A stretch of DNA of 10,276 nt from the NCBI GenBank assembly GCA_046728115.1, contig JBKPDW010000250.1, positions 1 through 10,276 on the forward strand. Reading direction: 5' to 3'. Both the position numbers and the translations under genes were made by a program. Below are positions 1 to 7,227 of the stretch, piece by piece (position 1 is the stretch's first letter; the number at the start of each line of letters is the position of its first letter). The notes below the pieces were generated by a model. That model had not been told where the DNA came from. It searched no databases and saw only the letters and a program-made list of their open reading frames with translations. Origin of the DNA: CAVSWN01 sp046728115 (GTDB lineage Bacteria; Acidobacteriota; Vicinamibacteria; Vicinamibacterales; CAVVIG01).

Positions 1-618
1 GCGGATCGTCTGGCCGTCGGGTGAACGACTGGGACGTCCCACCGCGACCCGGCTGATCTTCTCCGCCGCCGACACATATCGATCCAGCAGCGTCGGCGAG
101 AGATCGCCGACGGTCACGTTGTCGAAGCCGTAACTCGATTCGTCGCCGGGTAGGAGCGACGCGACGTCGACGTCCACCGAGACGAGATCGCGAATCGCGT
201 TCTGATACTCGGTGCGAGTCAGTCGCCGGAGTGTCGCGGCGCGGCCGGGGTTCGGCCGTGCGGCGGCCGCGCGGTCGAGCGCTGTTTCGAGCGAGAGGAT
301 CGCCGCGTCGTACGTCGCGTCGTCCGGCCGCGGCAGCCCAATCGGCGGCATCTGCCGCGCCCGAACCTTTCGGGCGACCTTTTCCCAGACGTCGGGATGT
401 TCGGCGACTTCCTGCGCGGCAACAGAGTCCAGCGCAAGGCCGCCCCGCCTCACGGCCTGGTTGTGACACGACACACAATATCGATTGACGAGGTTGCGAT
501 AGGGCGCATCGGCAACCGGCCGCGCGCCTGTTTGTTGCGCGGCTGAGTCGAAGGCGGTAGCAGCCGCCAGGAAGGTTGCGGTCCAGCCGCAGATCGCGCG
601 CCAGCGGACTGTGAACAT
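1..618 (-). CDS. Secreted DUF1587/DUF1592-type c-type cytochrome, 3' end cut by window edge
   Basis: The ATG at 618 opens a frame that stays open to position 1, giving the first 206 residues; the rest lies outside the window. Residues 1-28 look like a Sec signal peptide (basic start, hydrophobic core, small residues before AQQ), so the protein should be exported. A haem c site CVSCH is at residues 48-52, and RQMPP around residue 90 offers a methionine as possible distal ligand, as in planctomycete-type cytochrome domains. Residues 130-195 (RLTRTEYQNAIRDL, then LLPGDESSYGFDN and LSPTLLDRYVSAAEKI) match the DUF1587 pattern that precedes DUF1592, DUF1588 and DUF1585 in large Acidobacteriota and Planctomycetota proteins. 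Members are usually much longer, so most is missing here. The precise function of the family is not established. It is divergent from the membrane protein at 763. No strong Shine-Dalgarno sequence precedes the ATG, but an in-frame stop 18 nt upstream supports this start. Confidence 0.9.
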   Translation of the reverse strand, partial: MFTVRWRAICGWTATFLAAATAFDSAAQQTGARPVADAPYRNLVNRYCVSCHNQAVRRGGLALDSVAAQEVAEHPDVWEKVARKVRARQMPPIGLPRPDDATYDAAILSLETALDRAAAARPNPGRAATLRRLTRTEYQNAIRDLVSVDVDVASLLPGDESSYGFDNVTVGDLSPTLLDRYVSAAEKISRVAVGRPSRSPDGQTIR

Positions 619-762
619 TCGCTAACCACGGCGGATCATATCGCCGCCGCGCAAGCAGGTCTACAACGACCGCCCGGATGTCGGTGGTCTCCACGGAGCA
701 GCAGCTCCGCTCAGTGTCGAGATCCGCTCCGGCTGCCGGGCAACTGCCTTTCGGGACTAGGA

Positions 763-1353
763 TTGTCGTCTCACGAGCTTGGAGCCGTGAAGCGTCGCGT
801 GCGGAACACCACGCATCGATCAGCCACAAGGGTGACGCTGCCGCGTCTGACCGTCAGCCTTGGGATCGCGGCGATTTTCCTGGGCCTGGGCACGCTCGTC
901 TCGGTGCTGGCGCCGGTTCACGTGCTCACCCTTCGGCGTCAGGGACCGCAGGTGGTGAGCGCCGACATCAGTCAGCTGGTGCTGCTCGTGATCCCCGTTC
1001 GCAGCAAGACCGTCGCCGGCGTCACCGGCGTGTCGACCCGGACCTACGCGGCGACGCCGGGGCCGCAGCCCGCCACCAATCCGGCGGATGTGGTGCGGCC
1101 CGAGCTGGAAGGCTTTCTGGTGATCGAGTCGGACGGTCCCAGTGCCGAGATTCCCGCGTCGCCGTCAGATGTCGAGGCGCTCGAACGTTCGGTGAGAGAT
1201 TTTCTCGCGGGCCACGAGCCGGTCCTGCGCGTGCGCCTCATATCCAATTGGAAAGTTGGAGTCGTCGCCGTGGTCCTCGTCGCGCTGCCAGGACTCCTCA
1301 TTCTGGTGGGCGTTGCTCGTGATGCTGCATCGTGGCGTCCACGTCGAGGCTGA
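763..1353 (+). CDS. Hypothetical two-helix membrane protein
   Basis: I do not recognise this protein. The frame from a TTG at 763 encodes 196 residues. A basic N-terminus (residues 10-28, many Arg) is followed by a hydrophobic helix at about 29-51, a polar region of about 110 residues, a second helix at about 164-185 and a basic tail ending RPRRG. By the positive-inside rule both ends are cytoplasmic and the middle is periplasmic. The middle part has a Pro/Ala/Thr-rich stretch (about 97-110) and an acidic segment (about 113-150) with no recognisable catalytic motif. The start is uncertain: TTG 763 has AGGA directly abutting it, while GTG 787 has GGAG only two bases upstream; both keep the two helices. 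It is convergent with the ThuA gene, 26 nt away, and divergent from the cytochrome gene. The hydrophobic/polar pattern favours this frame over the Arg-rich overlapping plus frame at 678-1322. Confidence 0.7.
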   Translation: MSSHELGAVKRRVRNTTHRSATRVTLPRLTVSLGIAAIFLGLGTLVSVLAPVHVLTLRRQGPQVVSADISQLVLLVIPVRSKTVAGVTGVSTRTYAATPGPQPATNPADVVRPELEGFLVIESDGPSAEIPASPSDVEALERSVRDFLAGHEPVLRVRLISNWKVGVVAVVLVALPGLLILVGVARDAASWRPRRG

Positions 1354-1379
1354 TCGGCGAACACGCCAACGTGAGGTCG

Positions 1380-2318
1380 CTACTTCACGAACGGCCGCGG
1401 CGTGACGTCCGCCTCTGTCAGACCGAGGCTCCATTTCAATGCCTCGAAGTACATGTGGTACACGCCCGGATCGTCCCAGGTGCTCGCCGCATGGCCGAGC
1501 GAGGAATAGAACACGCGGCCCTTTCCGTACATCTTCGCCCATGCCAGCGGAAAATCTCCGTCAGGGCGATGCGGGTCCGAGGTCGGCGGCAGCTTGGACA
1601 CGTCGAGCCGCAGCAGCACCCGCAGTTTGTGGCGCGAGTAATTCTGCGTCTGATAGAACTCGTCGGTGAAATTGAACGTCGCCGGAAAATGCTTCGTCGC
1701 CGGAAACGACGGATCCTCGTTGATGACCGAACCGTAGACCGTATTCCACGGATGGCCATCGTACCGGCCACCGAGCATCTCGCCGAATTCCGGCCACTGG
1801 AGAAACGCCGTCGTCGCCGTGTGCGCCGCCACGAAGCCTTTGCCGTCGTCCTTGATGAACGACAGCAGGTCTGCTTTCTGCTGGTCGGTCAGCTCGACCT
1901 CGCGGTGACCGAGGAAGAAGATCGCGTCGACGTTGTTCAGACTCGGGCCGCCGCTCGCAGGCTGGCCCGTCGTCATCAGCGGACTCTTCGCGATGATGTT
2001 CGAGTCGGTTCGGATGTATGTGTCGTAGGCGCCCGACTCGTATCCGAGGCGCTCGATCACGGACAGCGCGTGCGACACTGAGTCATGCTGCGCGAGGCCG
2101 TTGCGCGTATCGGCCCACGCCAGCACGGCCTTCCGTTGACGCGACCCACGGCCGCCGCCGCGCCCTCCGCCGCGTCCACGGCCCTGTAGTCCGTCGCCTC
2201 TTCCCGGCTGAGCCGCGGCTGATTGTTCCGACGCGCGCGCCCGAGCCGACGGCACCGGCGAATGCCAGAACATCGCGAGAACGAGTGCGACACAACTGAC
2301 GATGGTGATTCGCTTCAT
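1380..2318 (-). CDS. Secreted ThuA-domain protein with Arg/Gly-rich linker
   Basis: This encodes 312 residues from the ATG at 2318, which overlaps the upstream gene's TGA in an ATGA junction. An in-frame ATG at 2441 was rejected because it lies inside the upstream gene and would bury the signal peptide. Residues 1-30 form a signal peptide (MKRITIVSCVALVLAMF core; likely cut near ARA-SE). Residues 39-63 are an Arg/Gly-rich low-complexity linker. Residues 63-297 match the ThuA-like fold (trehalose utilisation family, class I glutamine-amidotransferase-like): NNVDAIFFLGH near 128-138, GFVAAHTATTAF at 161-172, GGRYDGHPW at 183-191, and the hallmark GRVFYSSLGH at 267-276 followed by TWDDP. The molecular function of ThuA proteins is poorly defined; export suggests periplasmic action, perhaps on carbohydrate-like compounds. 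It is the last gene of the minus-strand run and should be co-translated with the TPR protein. Confidence 0.88.
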   Translation of the reverse strand: MKRITIVSCVALVLAMFWHSPVPSARARASEQSAAAQPGRGDGLQGRGRGGGRGGGRGSRQRKAVLAWADTRNGLAQHDSVSHALSVIERLGYESGAYDTYIRTDSNIIAKSPLMTTGQPASGGPSLNNVDAIFFLGHREVELTDQQKADLLSFIKDDGKGFVAAHTATTAFLQWPEFGEMLGGRYDGHPWNTVYGSVINEDPSFPATKHFPATFNFTDEFYQTQNYSRHKLRVLLRLDVSKLPPTSDPHRPDGDFPLAWAKMYGKGRVFYSSLGHAASTWDDPGVYHMYFEALKWSLGLTEADVTPRPFVK

Positions 2319-4072
2319 GTGACACCCAGTCGCTTTGCGATTGCCGTGAAGCGGCGGTCCTCCCGGAGCGGGTCGAATCTGGGATCGACCTTGATTGAAA
2401 TCAAATCGAACGCGCGGTCGTCGGCTGCCTTCGAGAGCCATCGGAACCCGACATCCAAGTCACCGAGCGCCAGCAGAATCCACGCGAACTCGAGCGGCGA
2501 CACGTAGCGTTCTTTGGCGTACGCTTCGAGCTTCTGCAGCACCTCCAGCGCCTGTTTCCGGCGGTTGGTGAGGGCAAACGTACGCCCCAGCCCGCCGTGC
2601 ATACGCGGGGTCTGAGGCGAGAGATGTACAGCGCGCTGAAACGCGGCCGCCGCTTCGTCGAAATCCTTTCGCTGTTCCTGGATCACGCCGAGCATCCAGT
2701 ACGCGGGCGCGAAGTGCGGGTTGAGCTCGATCGTGTGGTCGCATTGTTCGAGCGCCAGCTCGAAATCCCGGCGATAGAAATGAATCACGGCCAGGTCGCG
2801 GGCCACGATCGACGAGACCGGATCGATCGACTGTGCGATGAGAATCTCGTCGAGCGCTTCGTCGAGCCGTCCGATCGGCGCGAGGCACGACATCGCATAC
2901 CAGTGGTGGGCAGTCGCGTAGCGTGGATTGAGCGCGATGGCCCGCTGGAATTCCTGTTCGGCGCCGATCCAGTCCCAATCCTGCGTCGATTTCACGTGCG
3001 CCAGCGAGGTATGCGCTTCGGCCGACTCGGCGTCCAGCATCACCGCGGTCGCAGCGCTCGACGCGGCTTTCGTCCACGCCTCGGCCGGTCCGAACACGCC
3101 GTAGTGGGCGAGCAGTCCGTACGCGTCGGCCATGCCGGCGTGAGCGACCGCCGACTGCGCGTCTTCCACCAGGGTTTTTTCGAAGAAATCCAGCGCCTTG
3201 CGCAGACCTTCTTCGGTCCGCTGATTCAGATGATACCGGCCCTGTAAGTACAGGTTGTGCGCCGCCAGGTTCTCCGAGGGACCGCGCGGCCGCGCGCGGG
3301 TCCGCGTGTCTCCGAGTTCGGCCTCCAGCTTCTTGAGAATCGCTTCCGCGACCCGCTCCTGCGCGGCGAACAGTTCTCCGGCGGGCGAATCGAGCGACTC
3401 GGACCAGACATAGCAACCGCTCGCGCCGTCGATCAGCTGCGCCGTAATGCGCAGACGGTCTCCGGACTGGCGCACGCTCCCGCTGACGATCAGGGCGGCG
3501 CCCGGCTTGTCGCCCGCGGGTCGAGGCTCCTCCGTGGCGAACAGCCGCAGCGACGACAGCCGGGTGAGACGGTGGACGATTTCCTCGCGCACGCCGCGAC
3601 AGAAGTAATCGAGATCGTGGTCGACGGTGTGATCCGCGAAGGGCAGGACCGCAACGGTGTTGCGGCTCACGAGCGCCGCGCTGATCGAGCGCCGGATCAG
3701 TACCGGTGCTTCGCGTCGTTTGAAGACCGGTGCGTAGCCGCCCTTGGGCAGCTCGATGATCACGTCGTCCGTGCGGCCTTCTTCGCGGTAATAGCGAACG
3801 AGCTTCGCCCGCAGGCGGCGCGCCTGGACTCGCACGATCGGATCCGTGCGCGGGTCGAACGACTCTTCCTTGCCGAACACCTGCACGCCGACCACGTATT
3901 CCTTCAGCTCGTTTCGGCGTCCGTCGATCGATTCGAGAACGATGAACGACAAAAATCGTTTGAGCCGGTCCCCTTGATGAAACGTGGAGCTCGCAAGAAT
4001 CCGCGCCAGTTGCTGGCGTACCGGGGCATCGATGTCGGGTTTGAATTCGGTGGCCTGAGCTCGGTTCGCCAT
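2315..4072 (-). CDS. Winged-helix-like / TolB-like / TPR protein, probable regulator
   Basis: This encodes 585 residues from the ATG at 4072; the longer open frame (to 4717) would run into the MFS gene. Residues 15-118 form a compact domain rich in Arg (RTDPIVRVQARRLRAKL), ending in IELPKGGYAPVF, which resembles the C-terminal wing of OmpR-type winged helices. Residues 138-252 look like the TolB/FlgO-type domain seen in CyaA-like TPR proteins (VAVLPFADH, YFCRGVREEIVHRL, LIVSGSVRQSGDRLRI, VWSESLD). About 270-550 is a run of TPR helices, for example AEQEFQRAIALNPRYATAHH and FDEAAAAFQRAVHLSP. The tail VDPRFDPLREDRRF is typical of such Acidobacteriota proteins. There is no signal peptide or membrane helix, so it should be cytosolic. 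It follows the MFS gene by 44 nt and overlaps the ThuA gene by 4 nt. The likely role is a DNA-binding sensor or scaffold; DNA binding is inferred, not shown. Confidence 0.85.
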   Translation of the reverse strand: MANRAQATEFKPDIDAPVRQQLARILASSTFHQGDRLKRFLSFIVLESIDGRRNELKEYVVGVQVFGKEESFDPRTDPIVRVQARRLRAKLVRYYREEGRTDDVIIELPKGGYAPVFKRREAPVLIRRSISAALVSRNTVAVLPFADHTVDHDLDYFCRGVREEIVHRLTRLSSLRLFATEEPRPAGDKPGAALIVSGSVRQSGDRLRITAQLIDGASGCYVWSESLDSPAGELFAAQERVAEAILKKLEAELGDTRTRARPRGPSENLAAHNLYLQGRYHLNQRTEEGLRKALDFFEKTLVEDAQSAVAHAGMADAYGLLAHYGVFGPAEAWTKAASSAATAVMLDAESAEAHTSLAHVKSTQDWDWIGAEQEFQRAIALNPRYATAHHWYAMSCLAPIGRLDEALDEILIAQSIDPVSSIVARDLAVIHFYRRDFELALEQCDHTIELNPHFAPAYWMLGVIQEQRKDFDEAAAAFQRAVHLSPQTPRMHGGLGRTFALTNRRKQALEVLQKLEAYAKERYVSPLEFAWILLALGDLDVGFRWLSKAADDRAFDLISIKVDPRFDPLREDRRFTAIAKRLGVT

Positions 4073-4116
4073 GTGCCGTATGTTACTGCCGCTGCCGCTT
4101 GCGCGGGCGGACACGG

Positions 4117-5445
4117 TCAGGCGGTTTGCCGGCAGCGGGTCTCCGCGGTGATGGCGACGAGCAGGCATGTGAGGACCGACCAGGCGACGATCATCGAGAA
4201 CGCGGTCGTGAAGGCGTCCGTGTTGTAGACACGGACACCGTTGGCGATCGCGCCCGACCACTGCCGATCGAGGACCCAGCCAATCGCCGGCTGCAACAAC
4301 GTCGGACCGAGCATGTTGCCGACGTTTACCGCGCCGGAAATGGTGCCGAGAAATCGGACTGGTACCGATTCCTTGGCGAACGCGAAGGCGACCACTACGG
4401 CACCGCACGCGCCGCTGGTAATCGAGGCCACGATGGTGAACACGGCCAGCGGCAGTGGAGCGTAGAAGAGCGTCGACCATCCGGCGGCGGCAACGATGGC
4501 GCCGCCGAGATAAACCGGCTTGCGCCGGCCGATGTGATCGGAGGCGTAACCCGCGAGTGGACTGGCGACGGCCCAGCACACGATCATCACCGAACAGATC
4601 GCGGCCGCACCGCTTGGCGTGACACCAAAACGCTGCCGCAAGTACGTCGGTCCCCAGAGTCCTGTGAACGAAAGCATCGCTCCGACAAAACCGCCCTGGG
4701 CGAGAACGATCAGCCACGTGTTGCGGTACGTGAACAGCTGCGGGAACTCGCGAAGCATGCCTCCGAGTGACAGATGGCCGGTGTGCTGCAATTCGGCGGG
4801 CGCGTAACTCTCGTACCCTTTGTCGACCGGATCATTTGCGACCAACGCCCATGCCGCCGCACCGATGAGGAGGACGCACGCGGTCGACCCAACCGCGACG
4901 GCGCGCCAGCCGTAGCGTTCGACCAGGAGCCGCAGCGGCACCTGCGCGAAGAGCGCGCCGAGGTTCCCCATCATCAGGCCCAGCCCCGACAGCATCGCGA
5001 AGCGGCTGCGCGGGAACCAGTGCGTCGCCAGTTTCAACGTCACAACCCACCCGACCGCCGTCGAGCCGCCCACAATCGCGCGGCCGACGGACGCAACGAC
5101 GTAGCTGTTGGTCAGGCCGAACATGAGGGTGCCTGCAGCGGCGGCCAGCGAACCCACGATGAGCAGGCGGCGTGCGCCGAATGAATCGACGAACACTCCC
5201 GTCGGGACCTGCATCAGGATGTACGCGTAGAAGTAGAAGGCCGAGAATTGCCCGAGCTGACTCGCCTTGATCCCGAAATCGCGCATCAACTCCGTCGTCA
5301 TCACGGCCGGCGATGTGCGCAGGTAGAACGCCGCCAGGTAGAACGTTGCCGCGACGCCCCAGACGGACCACGCGAGCCAGGCCGGCGGCACATCCGCGGC
5401 CGGCGCGGATCGGACGATCGCCGCGGGACGGCTCGCGCTACTCAC
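4117..5445 (-). CDS. MFS transporter, organic-anion importer type
   Basis: This encodes 442 residues and about 12 hydrophobic helices in two halves, the usual Major Facilitator Superfamily size. MFS motif A is visible between helices 2 and 3 (G83, D87, G90, R92, R93 in GVFVDSFGARR) and again between helices 8 and 9 (GYASDHIGRRKP, residues 299-310). Helix 1 carries YLRTSPAVM with an Arg at residue 43, a pattern I associate with anion:cation symporter and sugar-acid or sulfoacetate-type permeases (inference). It should sit in the inner membrane and import a small anionic substrate. The chosen GTG at 5445 overlaps the stop of the ThDP-enzyme gene by 8 nt, which suggests translational coupling; GTG at 5391 is an in-frame alternative that still precedes helix 1. 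Upstream extension to 5625 was rejected because it is Arg-rich and overlaps the ThDP gene. Its position among catabolic enzymes suggests it carries their substrate. Confidence 0.88.
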   Translation of the reverse strand: MSSASRPAAIVRSAPAADVPPAWLAWSVWGVAATFYLAAFYLRTSPAVMTTELMRDFGIKASQLGQFSAFYFYAYILMQVPTGVFVDSFGARRLLIVGSLAAAAGTLMFGLTNSYVVASVGRAIVGGSTAVGWVVTLKLATHWFPRSRFAMLSGLGLMMGNLGALFAQVPLRLLVERYGWRAVAVGSTACVLLIGAAAWALVANDPVDKGYESYAPAELQHTGHLSLGGMLREFPQLFTYRNTWLIVLAQGGFVGAMLSFTGLWGPTYLRQRFGVTPSGAAAICSVMIVCWAVASPLAGYASDHIGRRKPVYLGGAIVAAAGWSTLFYAPLPLAVFTIVASITSGACGAVVVAFAFAKESVPVRFLGTISGAVNVGNMLGPTLLQPAIGWVLDRQWSGAIANGVRVYNTDAFTTAFSMIVAWSVLTCLLVAITAETRCRQTA

Positions 5446-7207
5446 CTTTGCGATAGATGTCGTTGATGTCCCAGTGTCCGGGCGTCGGCGTCGGCGCGTT
5501 CTCCATCGCCACCTGAATGAGGGTCGGCAGCTTGGCAGAGAGCGCTTCCTCCAACGCCGGACCCAGGGCGGAGGCGGATTCGATATTGACGCCGCGCGCC
5601 CCGCACGCGCGCGCCATGGCGGCATAGTCGACTCGGTACGGCTGACCGCACCGTTCGAACATGCAGCCGAAACTCCAGCCGTAGTGCATCGATTCGAGAC
5701 CCCCGATGGTGCCGAAGCCCGCGTTGTCCATCACGAGCCACACGACGGGAAGATCCGCCTCCATCGCCGTCGCGACCACGGACGGGTTCGTGCTGAAGCC
5801 GCCGTCCCCGACGAGCGCGACGGCCGCACGATCCGGATGCGCCATCTTGACGCCCAACACCGCCGACGGTCCAAACCCCATCGTCGCGAGACCGCTCGGC
5901 GTGATGAACGTGCCGGGGACGGTGATCGGGAACTGCTGGCTCACGCCGTTTTTGTTCCAGCCCACATCCGTCACGATGAAGCCGTCTTCGGGCACGGCCT
6001 TGCGCAGCTCGGCGAGGATCCGTTCGGGCCGGAGCGGAAACTGGTCCGACGTCCACTGGTGATCCCAGTTTGCGGCGAATGCCTTGCGGCCGCGCGCGAT
6101 TTCCTCGCGCAGACGTCCGCGATCGCGGTGCGATCGACCGCGCGCCGCCGTTGCAAGCGCGCCGAGCGCCATCTTTGCGTCGGCGATGACGCCCAGTTCG
6201 GTCGGATAGTTGCGGCCGATTTCAGCGTCGTCCGCATCGATGTGAATCAGGCGCGTCGGCGGGATCGAGAACGTAAACCGCGAATCCCACGAGCTCGAAT
6301 TCGCCTCCGCCAGCCGGGTGCCGACTGCGACGATAAGGTCCGCGGTCCGGCACTTGTCGTTCGAAATCGGCGTGCCCCAGAAGCCGGACTGTCCCAGCAG
6401 CAGCGGGTGATCCGCGTGGAGGCAGCCCTTGCCCATCAGCGTGTGAGCGACCGGCACCTCCAGGGCTTCGGACAGTGCGGCGAGCTCCGCTGTCGCACGT
6501 GCGGACAGCACGCCGCCCCCGGCGTACAGCACAGGGCGCTCCGCTGACGCGAGCGATTCCACGATTCTTTCGGCGGTCGCCGCATCGATCGTTGTCCGCG
6601 TCATCTCGGCGGGGAGTTGTTCGAAGGCATCGAGCGGCAGATCGGCCGAGAACAGATCCATCGGCACATCGACGAGCACCGGACCGGGACGACCGGCCTG
6701 CGCGAGGTGAAAGGCGCGTTCCATGGTCCGAGGCAAATCCTCGACGCGATCGACACGGTACACGCGTTTGCAGAACGGACGATAGATCTGACTCTGATCG
6801 GCATCGTGGTGAAGATTGAACTCCTGGTGCGGGTGTCGGCCGTAGAAGTACGACGGCACGTCGCCCGCGATGGCGACCATCGGAATCGAATCGAGCGCCG
6901 CGTTCGCAACGCCCGTGCACGCATTGGTGAGGCCCGGGCCGAGATGCGTCAGCACGACTCCCGGTTTTCCGGACGCCCGTGCGTAGCCGTCTGCGGCGTG
7001 CGCCGCCACCTGCTCGTGCCGGGTCGAGATGAACCGGATCCGGCTCTTGCCGAGCGCATCGAGCAACGCAATCACCGTATGGCCGCACAGCCCGAAAATC
7101 ACCTCGACGCCGAGCCGTTCGAGGTACTCGGTCAGCTGATACGCGGCGATGCGCGCCGCGCTCCTGCGGTCCGTCCGATCGATCGTGGTAGAAGCCAGTG
7201 TGCTCAT
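5438..7207 (-). CDS. ThDP-dependent decarboxylase/lyase, acetolactate-synthase-like
   Basis: This encodes 589 residues from the ATG at 7207, a normal length for the pyruvate oxidase/acetolactate synthase (POX/AHAS-like) superfamily. The PYR domain (about 18-185) carries the catalytic Glu65 in RHEQVAAHAADGYAR, followed by THLGPGLTNACTGVANA and GRPGPVLVDVPMD. The central domain (about 210-350) includes PVLYAGGGVLSA and LIHIDADDAEIGRNYP. The PP domain contains the Mg-ThDP motif GDG at 467-469 and the DN pair at 494-495. The reaction would be decarboxylation or C-C cleavage of a 2-oxo or 2-hydroxy acid to an aldehyde, or carboligation. It is probably not biosynthetic AHAS: no small regulatory subunit is adjacent, and the neighbours are an acylating aldehyde dehydrogenase (20 nt upstream) and a transporter. 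The HPHQEFNLHHDADQ stretch (about 155-168) is unlike the AHAS or sulfoacetaldehyde acetyltransferase (Xsc) sequences I know. The frame extension to 7372 enters the upstream gene and was rejected. Confidence 0.9.
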   Translation of the reverse strand: MSTLASTTIDRTDRRSAARIAAYQLTEYLERLGVEVIFGLCGHTVIALLDALGKSRIRFISTRHEQVAAHAADGYARASGKPGVVLTHLGPGLTNACTGVANAALDSIPMVAIAGDVPSYFYGRHPHQEFNLHHDADQSQIYRPFCKRVYRVDRVEDLPRTMERAFHLAQAGRPGPVLVDVPMDLFSADLPLDAFEQLPAEMTRTTIDAATAERIVESLASAERPVLYAGGGVLSARATAELAALSEALEVPVAHTLMGKGCLHADHPLLLGQSGFWGTPISNDKCRTADLIVAVGTRLAEANSSSWDSRFTFSIPPTRLIHIDADDAEIGRNYPTELGVIADAKMALGALATAARGRSHRDRGRLREEIARGRKAFAANWDHQWTSDQFPLRPERILAELRKAVPEDGFIVTDVGWNKNGVSQQFPITVPGTFITPSGLATMGFGPSAVLGVKMAHPDRAAVALVGDGGFSTNPSVVATAMEADLPVVWLVMDNAGFGTIGGLESMHYGWSFGCMFERCGQPYRVDYAAMARACGARGVNIESASALGPALEEALSAKLPTLIQVAMENAPTPTPGHWDINDIYRKGE

Positions 7208-7227
7208 GGGTCTGTTCCGTTGGTGAC

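Noticed and set aside
694..709. Hairpin CGGAGC-AGCA-GCTCCG between divergent genes
   Set aside because: A 6-bp stem in GC-rich DNA with no T-run and no obvious role; not enough to call a terminator or regulatory element.
678..1322. Plus-strand ORF of 214 codons overlapping the membrane-protein frame
   Set aside because: Arg/Gly-rich with no domain pattern; the frame at 763-1353 has clear membrane helices and explains the region better.
1331..1373. Possible bidirectional terminator between the convergent genes
   Set aside because: Only 4-5 bp stems (CGTGG/CCACG, GGCG/CGCC) and no T-run on either strand.
2460..3416. Long minus-strand ORF inside the TPR gene
   Set aside because: Arg-rich frame shadow of the TPR protein; no motif, typical of high-GC DNA.
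3257..4228. Long plus-strand ORF opposite the TPR gene
   Set aside because: Antisense shadow; the opposing frame has convincing domains and this one has none.
4073..4717. N-terminal extension of the TPR protein frame
   Set aside because: Lies within the MFS gene and is Arg-rich; the ATG at 4072 gives a sensible domain start.
6222..7088. Minus-strand ORF of 288 codons inside the ThDP-enzyme gene
   Set aside because: Out-of-frame shadow with Arg-rich composition; the ThDP motifs lie in the other frame.
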